Under the pieces are notes generated by a model, which worked only from the letters and a program-made list of their open reading frames with translations, had not been told where the DNA came from and did not search any database. The translations under genes were made by a program, and so were the position numbers. From contig NZ_CP070228.1 of the NCBI RefSeq assembly GCF_016904675.1, forward strand, positions 1,674,001-1,738,000: a stretch of DNA of 64,000 nt. Reading direction: 5' to 3'. Shown piece after piece: positions 55,393-64,000 of the stretch (its first letter is position 1; each line of letters starts with the position of its first letter). The DNA comes from Arcanobacterium phocisimile (GTDB lineage: Bacteria > Actinomycetota > Actinomycetes > Actinomycetales > Actinomycetaceae).

Positions 55393-56355
55393 CTATATAC
55401 CGTACACATTGTGGGTGTTGCGATCTATCACAGAACACCACTCACCTAGGCCCACTCCACGACGCTCAGCCATAAAACGTACGGTATACCCCACTCCCCA
55501 AGCAGCGTTCGGATGGCCACGGAAAGGAGCTGGAGTCAGATACGGAGCATCAGTCTCTACCAGAACCAATTCCTCAGGAAGCACATCAAATGCTTCTTGC
55601 AGCTCGACGTTGGGACTATACGTCACCGGACCAGCGAACGAAGCGTACCAGCCATGCTGGGCACACACCTGAGCCATCTTACGGTCTCCGGAAAAACAAT
55701 GGAACACCGTACGCTCCGGAGCTCCATCAGCTAACAGAATCTCGATAACATCAGCATGTGCCTCGCGATCGTGAATCTGCAACGGTTTACCGAGTTCCTT
55801 CGCTAACGCAATATGTGCCCGAAACGCATCCTTTTGCGCCTGCTTCCCAGCTTCGCCGGTACGAAAATAATCCAGTCCCGTTTCACCAACCGCAACCACA
55901 TACGGATCGGTACTTAACTGTGCAACCCGCGCAACGGCGTCGTCAAGCGACAACTCCTCATGCCACGGTTCCACATGTGGATCAAGCCCATCAGGCGCCA
56001 CTTCGCGCACCCCGGCATGTATCGCCGCCTCATTAGGATGAATCGCCAAGGCCGCCCAAATCTCTGGAATATCGCGGGCTAAATCGTGAGTGAAGTCCAG
56101 CATCGGCATTTCACAGCCAGAGGAGATAGCAGCCCGCACACCAGCTTGTGCCATGCCGGCCCGCAGAGTCTCCAGCAAAACCGGCATCCGTAAACTGCCG
56201 TCTTCTGAACGATTCTGAATCGGCGTCTGCCCGTCACCGCCAACTACCGGATCTGGTGAAATATGGGTGTGGTTATCAACAATAGGAACCGGCAGCCGGT
56301 CTGGGATATCCAGGACCAGCCGCCGCCGTTCCTTTTTAGCTTTCGAGTTGCCCAT
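55393..56355 (-). CDS. tatD: TatD-family metal-dependent deoxyribonuclease
   Basis: 320 residues. The amidohydrolase-type metal ligands are all visible: IVDNHTHIS (HxH), VVAVGETGLDYFR (Glu), LQIHDREAHADV (His), VFHCFSGDRKMA (His) and LVETDAPYLTPAPFRG (Asp). TatD enzymes act on DNA ends or on quality control of D-aminoacyl-tRNA. The N-terminal 20 residues are basic. It is 17 bp downstream of metG and probably co-transcribed with it, as in many Gram-positives. Confidence 0.96.
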   Translation of the reverse strand: MGNSKAKKERRRLVLDIPDRLPVPIVDNHTHISPDPVVGGDGQTPIQNRSEDGSLRMPVLLETLRAGMAQAGVRAAISSGCEMPMLDFTHDLARDIPEIWAALAIHPNEAAIHAGVREVAPDGLDPHVEPWHEELSLDDAVARVAQLSTDPYVVAVGETGLDYFRTGEAGKQAQKDAFRAHIALAKELGKPLQIHDREAHADVIEILLADGAPERTVFHCFSGDRKMAQVCAQHGWYASFAGPVTYSPNVELQEAFDVLPEELVLVETDAPYLTPAPFRGHPNAAWGVGYTVRFMAERRGVGLGEWCSVIDRNTHNVYGI

Positions 56356-56372
56356 AAACTAGCCAGAACTGA

Positions 56373-58178
56373 CTACTCAGTGATGCCTAGGCGTTCGAGC
56401 TCTTCTGCAATAATCGATTCATCGAGCTTGGCAAATACTGGCTTCGGCTTGGCAATCGGGGTGCCTGGCACAACCTCGCGCGGCTCCCACGGGCGCACAT
56501 CCGAATAATCACCAGTAATAATCGGATACGGGTACTCGGTATCCAGATCGGTGACTTCTTCGATGCGTGGCATCGGAGCGATATCACCTTGCCCGCCGAG
56601 CACCTGATCGATCGCATTCGATGAATGAGGCAAGAATACGCTCATCATCGTGTTCAGATCTGACACCGCTTGAACCAAGGTGTTCAGTACCGTCGCTAAG
56701 CGTTCGCGCTGTTCTGGGGCCTTCAACTTAAACGGTTCGGTGCGCGTCACATACGCATTTGCTTCACCGACCAGACGCATGATCTCGCTCAGGGCAGCAC
56801 GCTGCTGGTGGGAACCAATCAGTTGGCCAACAGTATCAAAACCGCCACGAACCGCATCCAAGAGCGCGTTGTCGATTGCTTCACGTTCACCTGGGGTTGG
56901 GATCTCCCCAAAGTTCTTCGCAATCATCGCACCGGTTCGGTTAACTAAGTTACCCCAGCCGGCAACCAGCTCGGAATTGTTGCGACGCACGAACTCTGCC
57001 CACGTGAAATCCGAGTCAGAAGTTTCTGGCCCAGCAATCGAGATGAAGTACCGCAATGCATCAGCCTGGTAACGTGACAAAACATCACGGACATAAATCA
57101 CGACATTCTTCGATGAAGAGAACTTCTTTCCTTCCATCGTCAAGAATTCTGACGCAACCACCTGGGTTGGCAGGTTCAACGTTCCAAAATCGCGTGCGTT
57201 GCCGCCGCGCGAACCAGCACCGTTGTATGCCAGAAGTTCTGCTGGCCAGATTTGGGAGTGGAAAACGATGTTGTCCTTACCCATGAAGTAGTAGGAAAGG
57301 GCTTCTGGGTTGGTCCACCATTCACGCCAATCTTCTGGGCTACCGTTGCCTTGTGCGGCACGGCGGCGAGCCCATTCGATCGAAGCTGAAAGGTAGCCGA
57401 CCACAGCATCGAACCACACGTACAGACGCTTGTTTGGTTTATCTTCCCAGCCTGGAACCGGGATTCCCCACGAAATGTCACGGCTCATCGCACGTGGGCG
57501 GACATCGTCGAGCAGATGCTTGGAGAAGGAGATGACGTTTGGCCGCCACGAACCGTCACGCTCTACCTCATCGAGCCAAGAACCAAGGGCTTCAGCGAGT
57601 GCTGGCAGATCGAGGAAGTAGTGCTCGGTGGAGGTGAAGTTTGGGGCGAGCCCGGAGACCTTCGAAACAGGATCGATCAGATCTTGCGGATCGAGCTGGT
57701 TTCCACAGTTGTCACACTGATCGCCGCGAGCGCCCGCTGCGCCACAGATCGGGCAGGTTCCTTCAATGAAGCGGTCTGGCAGCGTGTTGCCAGTTTTCGG
57801 ATCGATAGCAACAAGCTGTTCTTCCACAATCATGTATCCGTTATCGCGGCAACCTTCGAACAGGTGCTGGACGACGGCGACGTGATTTTGCGTGGTGGTG
57901 CGTGTGAACAGATCGTAAGACAGGCCAAGGTTAACCAGATCCTCAGCGATAATGCGGTTGTTTTTGTCTGCCAACTGCTGCGGGGTTACGCCTTCGTTAT
58001 CGGCAGCGACCAGAATTGGGGTGCCGTGTTCGTCGGTTCCCGAGACCATGAGCACATCGTGCCCAGCCATGCGCATGTACCGCGAAAAAACATCAGAAGG
58101 GACACCAAAACCGGCGACGTGGCCGATATGGCGAGGACCATTGGCGTAAGGCCAAGCTACTGCAGACAAAATCTTCAT
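56373..58178 (-). CDS. metG: Methionyl-tRNA synthetase
   Basis: 601 residues. Class I synthetase motifs: [21 protein letters not shown] (HIGH motif) and the KMSKS equivalent GKKFSSSKN (near 345). A knuckle with four cysteines ([17 protein letters not shown], about 141-157) binds zinc. The catalytic W-F-D-A-V-V-G-Y stretch is present, and the anticodon-binding helical domain lies about 390-550. There is no C-terminal tRNA-binding (EMAP) domain, matching the short actinobacterial form. It is the first gene of a metG-tatD operon. Confidence 0.97.
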   Translation of the reverse strand: MKILSAVAWPYANGPRHIGHVAGFGVPSDVFSRYMRMAGHDVLMVSGTDEHGTPILVAADNEGVTPQQLADKNNRIIAEDLVNLGLSYDLFTRTTTQNHVAVVQHLFEGCRDNGYMIVEEQLVAIDPKTGNTLPDRFIEGTCPICGAAGARGDQCDNCGNQLDPQDLIDPVSKVSGLAPNFTSTEHYFLDLPALAEALGSWLDEVERDGSWRPNVISFSKHLLDDVRPRAMSRDISWGIPVPGWEDKPNKRLYVWFDAVVGYLSASIEWARRRAAQGNGSPEDWREWWTNPEALSYYFMGKDNIVFHSQIWPAELLAYNGAGSRGGNARDFGTLNLPTQVVASEFLTMEGKKFSSSKNVVIYVRDVLSRYQADALRYFISIAGPETSDSDFTWAEFVRRNNSELVAGWGNLVNRTGAMIAKNFGEIPTPGEREAIDNALLDAVRGGFDTVGQLIGSHQQRAALSEIMRLVGEANAYVTRTEPFKLKAPEQRERLATVLNTLVQAVSDLNTMMSVFLPHSSNAIDQVLGGQGDIAPMPRIEEVTDLDTEYPYPIITGDYSDVRPWEPREVVPGTPIAKPKPVFAKLDESIIAEELERLGITE

Positions 58179-58287
58179 ATCTCTAGATTACGCGCCTATC
58201 GCTGTGAGATGAAACTGCATGTGCCTATCTCACGTTCGGCACGTATGCTTGGAGTGTAGTCAATGACGGTGAGTTATTGGAGGAGTC

Positions 58288-59322
58288 ATGGAAACACAAC
58301 GCGCACTGATTATTGTTGACGTGCAGCCTACCTTCTGTGAAGGTGGGGCACTGGGTGTCGACGGCGGCAATGCAGTAGCTGAACGCATCGCCGATTTCGT
58401 TACCGAGCACGCTGACGATTACTCGTATATCGTCACCACTCAGGATTGGCATGTTAATCCTGGGAAACATTTTGCGGAGGAACCTGATTTTGTTGATACG
58501 TGGCCGCCGCACGGAGTTGCCGGTACTGCTGAGGCAGAGTTGCATGAAGCGATCGCCGCTTTACCGCTTGATGAATCGGTCAAGAAGGGTGAATATCAGG
58601 CCGCTTATTCTGGCTTTGAGGGTACAAGCGTGGACGGCGAGCCGTTGGAGGTGTTGTTGCGTGAGCAAGAAATCACCGCAGTGGACGTGGTCGGTATTGC
58701 GGAATCGCATTGCGTCAAGGCAACCGCGTTGGATTCACTGAAGGCAGGTTTTCCTACCCGCGTCCTATCGGACTTGACGGTTCCGGTAACCGAAGAATTA
58801 GGGATTCTCGCCCGTCAGGAAATGGATGAGGCCGGTGTGGAGCAGATTCGTTCTACGCAAGCTTTTGGTTTTTACGACGACGATGAAGATGAGATTTCCC
58901 GAATTGCTGACGAGTGGGTAGAAGCTCACGCTCGCACAGAGGCCGATTGGGATTCGACCCCGTCAGACTCCTGGGATGATGATACCTGGAATGACACCGA
59001 CGGCGATGGCATACCTGACGATCTCGAAGATGACGAATACGGCGCTGCCGATTACCGCGATTTCGAACTTCCTGATGAGTCTGATGGTGGCGTTATTCGC
59101 ACTGCCCCAGTTTACGATGATTTCCAAGATGAGGATGGCAGTGAGTTTAACGACTCTGACCGGTTCGATGAGATCACCGCGAAGCTCACCTCTGATGTAG
59201 ATATTGACGATCTTGATCTCGATGAGTTCGATATTGACATCGATGAAGATATCGACTTCTCTGACGAGGTCGATGAGGCTGATTTCGATTTCTCAGATAT
59301 TGATTTCAAACCTGGCCAGTAA
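58288..59322 (+). CDS. pncA: Nicotinamidase/isochorismatase-like hydrolase fused to an acidic tail
   Basis: 344 residues. Residues 1-195 form the nicotinamidase: ALIIVDVQPTFCEGG (catalytic Asp near 10), metal-site TTQDWHVNPGKHF, the catalytic Lys in ESVKKGEYQAAYSGFEG, and the nucleophilic Cys in GIAESHCVKATALDSL (near 140). It converts nicotinamide to nicotinic acid for NAD salvage. Residues from about 196 to the end are an extension of about 150 residues, extremely rich in Asp and Glu, including the calcium-loop-like DTDGDGIPDDLEDDE. Ordinary PncA is about 180-210 residues. It is monocistronic; an AGGAG site precedes the ATG. The tail's function is unknown. Confidence 0.9.
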   Translation: METQRALIIVDVQPTFCEGGALGVDGGNAVAERIADFVTEHADDYSYIVTTQDWHVNPGKHFAEEPDFVDTWPPHGVAGTAEAELHEAIAALPLDESVKKGEYQAAYSGFEGTSVDGEPLEVLLREQEITAVDVVGIAESHCVKATALDSLKAGFPTRVLSDLTVPVTEELGILARQEMDEAGVEQIRSTQAFGFYDDDEDEISRIADEWVEAHARTEADWDSTPSDSWDDDTWNDTDGDGIPDDLEDDEYGAADYRDFELPDESDGGVIRTAPVYDDFQDEDGSEFNDSDRFDEITAKLTSDVDIDDLDLDEFDIDIDEDIDFSDEVDEADFDFSDIDFKPGQ

Positions 59323-59387
59323 TGATGGCAGGTTGATATTGCCTGTTTTCCGATTGCGGCTAGAAGCTGCATTGCTCCTTTAATTAA

Positions 59388-59432
59388 CTGTTGGCGCCTA
59401 GTTTCCCACAACGGGAAACTAGGCGCCAACAG
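59388..59432. terminator. Bidirectional terminator between pncA-like and MMPL genes
   Basis: A 20-bp stem CTGTTGGCGCC... (59388-59407) with its complement (59413-59432), 5-nt loop, followed by TGTTTTAT on the plus strand. Confidence 0.88.
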
Positions 59433-59518
59433 TGTTTTATGTACCGAGTTGGGCTGAGTATTGGGGCTAACACTGCGTGAGGCTATGACTCTAAGGTTTA
59501 AACCAGCCCAGTTTGGTG

Positions 59519-61879
59519 TTAGCTCTGCTTGAGAGCCGCGTGGTTTTCGTTTGGGAGTTTCTTCGATGTCCATGGCCACCACATCACGTCACCGAATTCG
59601 TAGACCAACCCTGGGATGAGCAAGGATCGTACGATGAGGGTGTCGATCATGATGCCCAGAGCAACGATGATTGCCAGTTGCAACATGAACAGTAATGGTA
59701 CAACTCCGAGAGCTGCGAAGGTTGCAGCGAGCACAATACCTGCGGAGGTAATGACTCCACCGGTAACACCAACTGCGCGCGTCATTCCAGCATGGCTACC
59801 GATGCCGAGAGATTCTTCGCGGGCACGGGACATAAGGAAGATCGTGTAGTCGATTCCGAGTGCAATAAGGAAGACGAAGGCGTAGAGCGGAACGGACGCG
59901 TCTGCACCGGGGAAATCCAGAATGCGGTAGAAAGCGATTGCACAGATTCCTAAGGTAGCTCCAAACGAGATCACGTTGGCGACGAGAACAATGAGTGGGG
60001 CTACGATCGAACGCAAAAGAACCATGAGCATCAACGCGATAACAATGAGGACTGTTGGCACAATCTTGGCAAAGTCAGCTTGTGCAGTTTCTTGAGTGTC
60101 AAGACTCTGTGCGGCTGGTCCACCAACCAGTGCATTTCCACCAATTGTGGTCAGTTCGGTGCGAATATCGCGAACAACGTCTTGGGTGGCTTTGTCTTCC
60201 GCTGGCATGGCGGTGGTGATGTTGAGGAGTACGCGACCATCGACAACAAGAGGTTCAGCGGCAGCTGGTTGTTGACCGGCTGGCCGTGTACCCTCTGGAG
60301 CACCTGCACCCTCTGGAGCACCTGCACCTTCAGGTGCGCCGGCTCCCGGCGGTGGCCCCATTGGCTGTTCGGATTCCTTGGCTTGTGGGGTTACTCGAGC
60401 CACACCGTCAAGCTCACTGAGCGCAGCAATAGCTTCTTCGCTCTTGTCCTGATCGATAAGAACAGTTGTTGGCTGGACTGAACCGGCATCGAACTCGCGG
60501 CCAATCACGTCGAAACCGGTGACGGCCTCAGCCGATTGGGTGAACTGTTCGGTGGCAGATGTTCCTGATGCTTGGAAGGTGAACGCAAAGCTTCCAAGAA
60601 CGAGGAGTGTTGCAAGCGTTGCAACCCATACGACGCGGTAGCGACGTTCAACAAACTTCGCGACTTTGTACCACATGCCGTGGCTTTCGGCGTCGTCACG
60701 GGAGTCGTAGTGTGGAATTTTCGCGGGCCAGAACATCACTCGAGCATGTTTGCCTGGGATCATCAAAATGCCGGGCAATAGGGTGAGTGCTGCAAGCATA
60801 GAGAACACGATACCAATCGACGAAATCGGACCGAGCGACGAGGTTGACGAAAGATCAGAGATAAGCAGGATCAATAGGCCAGCGATAACGGTTCCGCCAG
60901 AAGCTAAGATTGGCTCCCATGAGCCCTTCAATGCGATCGCTAATGCCGTGTACGGGTGATCTTGTAACGTCAGTTCTTCGCGGTATCGAGCAATAAGTAA
61001 CAGACAGTAGTCCGTGGTAGCACCAATCACCAAGATTGCCAAAATACCTTGGGTCTGACCGTTAAGATCGATAATATTTGCTTTCGCCAAGTTAAACACC
61101 ACTAACGCAGCACCACACAAGGCAGTGATTGCGGTGAATAGGACGACGATTGGGATGAAAATCGATCGGTAGACGACGATGAGGATGACGAAAACGAGAA
61201 CGACGGCGACGAGCAAGAGAGTCAAATCAATGCCGGCAAATGCGTTACCCAGATCTGCTGAGAGTCCAGCCGGTCCTGAGACATAAGAGACGAGGTTGTC
61301 ACCGGTAGCGCCAGCATCGGAAAATTGGCTTGACAACTCCGAACGGATCTCGGAGATCACCACGCCCATTCGTTTATCGTTATCCGCTGTGCGCTCGTTC
61401 GTCATATCTTTGTCAAGCATGATCGGCATCAGCACAGCTGTGCGGGCTCCGTTCGGGATGACCGGGATTGGGCCTGCGCTAACGTCGGATAATTGGAGAT
61501 CGTCGTCAAGTTTCAGATCTGGAAGCGACTTCGCGATTTTACCTAGTAATCCGATCTGTTCACCACTAAGTGCGTTCTCATCTTTGTTTTGCACAACGAT
61601 GAGAGCAGGAATAGTGGAATCTTCGCGGAACTCTTCGGCTTCTTGCGCAGCGAGTGTGGATTGGGCGGAGGCGGGAAGGAAAAATGATGGATCTGATTCG
61701 GTCAGGGTCGAAATTTTCCCTTGTGCCATCCCGCCGAATGCGAAAATTGCGAGCCAGAAGACGAGCAATAGTCCTCGAAGCGGGAGAGATTTGCGCGCTT
61801 GTAAAAATTCTACTGCTGAATCGAGGCGCTGCGATCCAGTTAATTGCGATGTAAAGTTTTCGTTTTTCGTGGTATCCAT
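59519..61879 (-). CDS. MMPL-family RND transporter
   Basis: 786 residues with the duplicated RND architecture: helix 1 near 35-55, a first extracytoplasmic loop (about 60-200), five helices, a second loop (about 420-590), and six C-terminal helices. MMPL motifs include GATTDYCLLLIARYREEL and its second-half counterpart ALGIDYTIFLMSRAREESL, carrying the Asp-Tyr proton-relay pairs. The second loop has a low-complexity stretch of repeated GAPEGA units (18 bp each, about 60291-60350). Relatives export lipids, siderophores or drugs; the substrate is unknown. It is monocistronic, with no local regulator. Confidence 0.92.
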   Translation of the reverse strand: MDTTKNENFTSQLTGSQRLDSAVEFLQARKSLPLRGLLLVFWLAIFAFGGMAQGKISTLTESDPSFFLPASAQSTLAAQEAEEFREDSTIPALIVVQNKDENALSGEQIGLLGKIAKSLPDLKLDDDLQLSDVSAGPIPVIPNGARTAVLMPIMLDKDMTNERTADNDKRMGVVISEIRSELSSQFSDAGATGDNLVSYVSGPAGLSADLGNAFAGIDLTLLLVAVVLVFVILIVVYRSIFIPIVVLFTAITALCGAALVVFNLAKANIIDLNGQTQGILAILVIGATTDYCLLLIARYREELTLQDHPYTALAIALKGSWEPILASGGTVIAGLLILLISDLSSTSSLGPISSIGIVFSMLAALTLLPGILMIPGKHARVMFWPAKIPHYDSRDDAESHGMWYKVAKFVERRYRVVWVATLATLLVLGSFAFTFQASGTSATEQFTQSAEAVTGFDVIGREFDAGSVQPTTVLIDQDKSEEAIAALSELDGVARVTPQAKESEQPMGPPPGAGAPEGAGAPEGAGAPEGTRPAGQQPAAAEPLVVDGRVLLNITTAMPAEDKATQDVVRDIRTELTTIGGNALVGGPAAQSLDTQETAQADFAKIVPTVLIVIALMLMVLLRSIVAPLIVLVANVISFGATLGICAIAFYRILDFPGADASVPLYAFVFLIALGIDYTIFLMSRAREESLGIGSHAGMTRAVGVTGGVITSAGIVLAATFAALGVVPLLFMLQLAIIVALGIMIDTLIVRSLLIPGLVYEFGDVMWWPWTSKKLPNENHAALKQS
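60291..60350 (-). repeat. 18-bp repeat coding GAPEGA in the MMPL loop
   Basis: Two identical and one diverged copy of an 18-bp unit (ACCCTCTGGAGCACCTGC on the plus strand) encode GAPEGAGAPEGAGAPEGT in the second extracytoplasmic loop. In-frame copy-number change is possible. Confidence 0.75.
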
Positions 61880-62000
61880 CGTTATCCTTCCAATAGATAC
61901 CCCTAGCCTACCCGGTTAGCGTGACACTTTTTTAAAAATCGTCTCTAAATTAGAGTAGAGAACCTCACCTCACCTGATCGCGAACAAAGATGCAATCACT

Positions 62001-62837
62001 TTAACTATCCAGCACAGCTTGATAAAGGACGTTTTTACGCACACCTGCACGTTTAGCAACAAAACCAGCCGCATCTTTCATACGCGCACCCAGTTCCGTC
62101 AATTCCCGAACATCCGCGATCAACTCCGGAGTGACCACCGACTGCCCAGCGGGGTTATCACGATAGCCGGCCACCACAAGAGAGATTTCGCCCTTGACCT
62201 CACCGGCAGACCACTCCACCAGTTCCGCCAAGCTCCCCCGACGCACCTCTTCGTAGACCTTCGTCAACTCACGAGCTACCGCCGCTTGGCGATCGGCACC
62301 AAAAACAGCGCTCATATCCACCAGCGTTTCATGCAAGCGGCGCGGGGATTCAAAGAAAATCATAGTCCGCTCATCACGGCTCAATTTCGCAAAGGCCTGC
62401 CGGCGCTCCCCTGACTTGCGCGCCGGGAAACCTTCGAACGAGAACCGATCTGAGGCGAGACCGGAAATTGCCAACGCAGTGAGCACCGCGGACGGTCCAG
62501 GAACAACAGTGAGCGCAACCCCTTCACGGGCCGCGAGCGCAGCTAACCGATACCCTGGATCCGAAATAGACGGCATCCCAGCATCGGAAACCATCACGAT
62601 CGTTTTACCTGCCTGGGCCGCCGCAATCAGATCCGGCGCTTTTTCCGCCTCATTATGATCATGGTAGGGAACAACCGGCGCATGGATCGAGATTCCTAAC
62701 CTCCCCACCAGATTCAATAACCGGCGAGTATCTTCGGCCGCAATCAAATCCGCACTCTCCAACGAAGCTTTCAAGCGCTCCGACGCATCGGCGTCGTTCC
62801 CTAACGGTGTTCCTGCAAGAATAATCATGCCTCCCAT
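62001..62837 (-). CDS. rsmI: 16S rRNA 2'-O-ribose C1402 methyltransferase (RsmI)
   Basis: 278 residues from the ATG at 62837; ATG 62828 (MIILAGTPLGN) is equally possible. Tetrapyrrole-methylase fold: ILAGTPLGNDADASERL, LIAAEDTRRLLNLVGRLGI, VPYHDHNEAEKAPDLI, VMVSDAGMPSISDPGYRLAALAAREGV, VPGPSAVLTALAISGL, FEGFPARKSGERRQAF and FFESPRRLHETL. It methylates C1402 of 16S rRNA and helps decoding. It lies at the rsmI-metG end of the core block, as in mycobacteria, but with the MMPL and pncA-like genes inserted between. Confidence 0.95.
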   Translation of the reverse strand: MGGMIILAGTPLGNDADASERLKASLESADLIAAEDTRRLLNLVGRLGISIHAPVVPYHDHNEAEKAPDLIAAAQAGKTIVMVSDAGMPSISDPGYRLAALAAREGVALTVVPGPSAVLTALAISGLASDRFSFEGFPARKSGERRQAFAKLSRDERTMIFFESPRRLHETLVDMSAVFGADRQAAVARELTKVYEEVRRGSLAELVEWSAGEVKGEISLVVAGYRDNPAGQSVVTPELIADVRELTELGARMKDAAGFVAKRAGVRKNVLYQAVLDS

Positions 62838-62952
62838 ACTACCTGCCTGCCCCACACAAACATGCTTGTCTTAATGTCGAGACAACTGCGAATTATCGAG
62901 GTAAGGTGATACCAAGCACATCAATAGTTGCGTGTCAGACAAAGGAGTCGCC

Positions 62953-63303
62953 ATGTCCGAAATCAAACTCGTATTCCACGTTAACGAAAACGACCGCTGG
63001 CCATTCGCTATCCGTTCCGTCGATAACGTCCTGCTAAATTCCGATACCCCCGGCACCAATATCACCGTCGTCGCCAACGGCGCCGCAGTACGCTCCTTCT
63101 CTCAGCTCGACGTCGAACCCCATCGGATGTCGCGTATAAAAAACCTTGCGGAAAAAGGCGTCCACTTCTTGGTGTGCAATATTGCGCTCGAACAACGTCA
63201 AATCAAACCCGAAATGGTTCCAGATTTTTGCGCCATCGTTCCTGCCGGCATTGTAGAAATCGCCAAACTGCAGGCAGAGGGGTACGGCTACGTCAAACCG
63301 TGA
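62953..63303 (+). CDS. DsrE-family protein
   Basis: 116 residues from the ATG at 62953 (AAAGGAG site at 5 nt). DsrE/DsrF-like fold pattern: KLVFHVNENDRWPFAIRSVDNVLLN, NITVVANGAAVRSF, LAEKGVHFLVCNIALEQRQI and the conserved C-terminal FCAIVPAGIVEIAKLQAEGYGYVKP. A cysteine (FLVCN) lies where sulfur-relay proteins have theirs, but stand-alone members have no firm role. It is divergent from rsmI. Confidence 0.88.
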   Translation: MSEIKLVFHVNENDRWPFAIRSVDNVLLNSDTPGTNITVVANGAAVRSFSQLDVEPHRMSRIKNLAEKGVHFLVCNIALEQRQIKPEMVPDFCAIVPAGIVEIAKLQAEGYGYVKP

Positions 63304-63371
63304 CATCTGTCATGCACAACAGCTGACATTCATGACTTACTCGCAAACACATCCTTTGCGAGACTTAAAGC

Positions 63372-64000
63372 ATGAACACAGAGCTATTGAAAATCTTTGA
63401 CGTAACGAAAACCTTCGCTACACCCGACGGTCCCATCACCGCCGTCGATCACCTCTCACTGAACATCACCTCGGGAGAAATCGTCTGTCTGCTCGGACCG
63501 AACGGCGCAGGAAAAACCACCCTCCTCGATATGGTCCTCGGACTGACCGCACCCACCAGCGGAATCATCACCGTTGGCGAGGAAGCACCCAAACACGCAA
63601 TCCGTGCCGGAAAAATCTCCGCACTGCTCCAAACCGGCGGGCTCATCAAAGATATGAGCGTGCGCGAAACCCTAAACTACATCGCCGCCACATATCAGTC
63701 CTCCCACCCCGTCACCGGCGAGCGTATCGCCGACGTCGTCAACCAAACCCAGCTCGCCGCACTCCTTGGCCGCAAGATCGGCAAACTCTCCGGCGGAGAA
63801 CAACAACGCGTCAAGTTCGCACTCGCACTGCTGCCAGACCCCAGCCTCATTATCCTCGACGAGCCGACCACCGGCATGGATGTCACGGCTCGGCGCGCAT
63901 TCTGGCAGACCATGCACGAACATGCCCGCACCGGCCGCACAGTCATCTTCGCCACCCATTACTTAGAAGAAGCAGAAAACTTTGCCGACCGCGTCGTCCT
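63372..64000 (+). CDS. ABC transporter ATP-binding protein (cut by window edge)
   Basis: The first 209 codons are in the window. Walker A LLGPNGAGKTTLLDMVLGL (about 42-60), Q-loop LLQTGGLIKDMSVRETL, signature KLSGGEQQRVKFALAL, Walker B LIILDEPTTGMD and H-loop FATHYLEEAE. The short Q-loop region and TGMD resemble ABC-2 exporters, and a permease gene probably follows outside the window (inference). No strong ribosome site is visible before the ATG. Confidence 0.9.
   Translation, partial: MNTELLKIFDVTKTFATPDGPITAVDHLSLNITSGEIVCLLGPNGAGKTTLLDMVLGLTAPTSGIITVGEEAPKHAIRAGKISALLQTGGLIKDMSVRETLNYIAATYQSSHPVTGERIADVVNQTQLAALLGRKIGKLSGGEQQRVKFALALLPDPSLIILDEPTTGMDVTARRAFWQTMHEHARTGRTVIFATHYLEEAENFADRVV

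Noticed and set aside
57516-58259. 247-residue plus-strand frame opposite metG
   Set aside because: Antisense to a complete synthetase with all motifs; no protein family character.

Overview
The window reads as a chromosomal segment of a mid-G+C actinobacterium, most likely a member of the Actinomycetaceae close to Arcanobacterium/Trueperella. The reasons are: actinobacterial families (RmuC and short UppS variants, DUF501, FtsB-like protein with a disordered tail, G5/Rpf-type protein), isolated tRNA genes without an encoded CCA, and a gene order that repeats much of the Mycobacterium tuberculosis Rv1003-Rv1112 neighbourhood (rsmI, metG, tatD, rpf-like, rsmA, ispE, glmU, prs, rplY, pth, mfd, eno, ftsB-like, DUF501, ppx, then uppS/hemolysin III, greA, xseB/xseA, ispH, ychF). 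The genus is inference; no rRNA is present to decide it.

Layout. 1-5.3 kb: a minus-strand maltose/alpha-glucoside operon (binding lipoprotein, two permeases, GH13 alpha-glucosidase, LacI regulator cut by the window edge) with a 28-bp operator-like palindrome at its head and a strong hairpin after the binding protein. 5.5-11.5 kb: an accessory stretch holding a large lipoprotein with an additional C-terminal membrane anchor, three GNAT acetyltransferases, an EcsC-like gene broken by an in-frame amber codon, and a YefM-YoeB toxin-antitoxin pair. The pair and one GNAT lie between two 84-bp repeats. 11.6-26.1 kb: housekeeping genes (ychF, rmuC, ispH, xseAB, a sugar kinase, uppS, hemolysin III-like, greA, msrA, FKBP, Bax inhibitor-1 family), an ABC-2 exporter, a tRNA-Leu(UAA) and nhaA.

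26.2-31.0 kb is the foreign-looking part: a decayed IS3-family element followed by a 1083-residue cell-wall-anchored surface protein. This protein has an N-terminal thioester-type domain, seven DUF5979-like domains (five of them encoded by essentially identical 309-bp DNA repeats), a Cna-B-like domain and an LAKTG sorting signal. 31.1-42.7 kb returns to the core block (ppx, DUF501, ftsB-like, eno, mfd, pth, rplY, prs, a GlmU lacking most of its acetyltransferase domain, tRNA-Gln). 42.9-46.4 kb is a TetR / ABC-2 exporter / MarR cluster. 46.5-63.3 kb contains an ABC-F protein, ispE, a glucose/GlcNAc-type PTS operon with its own BglG-type antiterminator, promoter and RNA antiterminator, then rsmA, an Rpf-like protein, tatD, metG, a nicotinamidase with an acidic calcium-loop-like tail, an MMPL transporter, rsmI and a DsrE-like protein. 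The window ends inside another ABC ATPase.

The clearest points for follow-up are the thioester surface protein with its recombining repeat array, the truncated GlmU, the pair of 84-bp hairpin repeats with oppositely oriented loops that bracket the toxin-antitoxin block, the amber-interrupted EcsC gene, and the acidic nicotinamidase fusion. All functional calls come from reading motifs by eye; no database search was possible.
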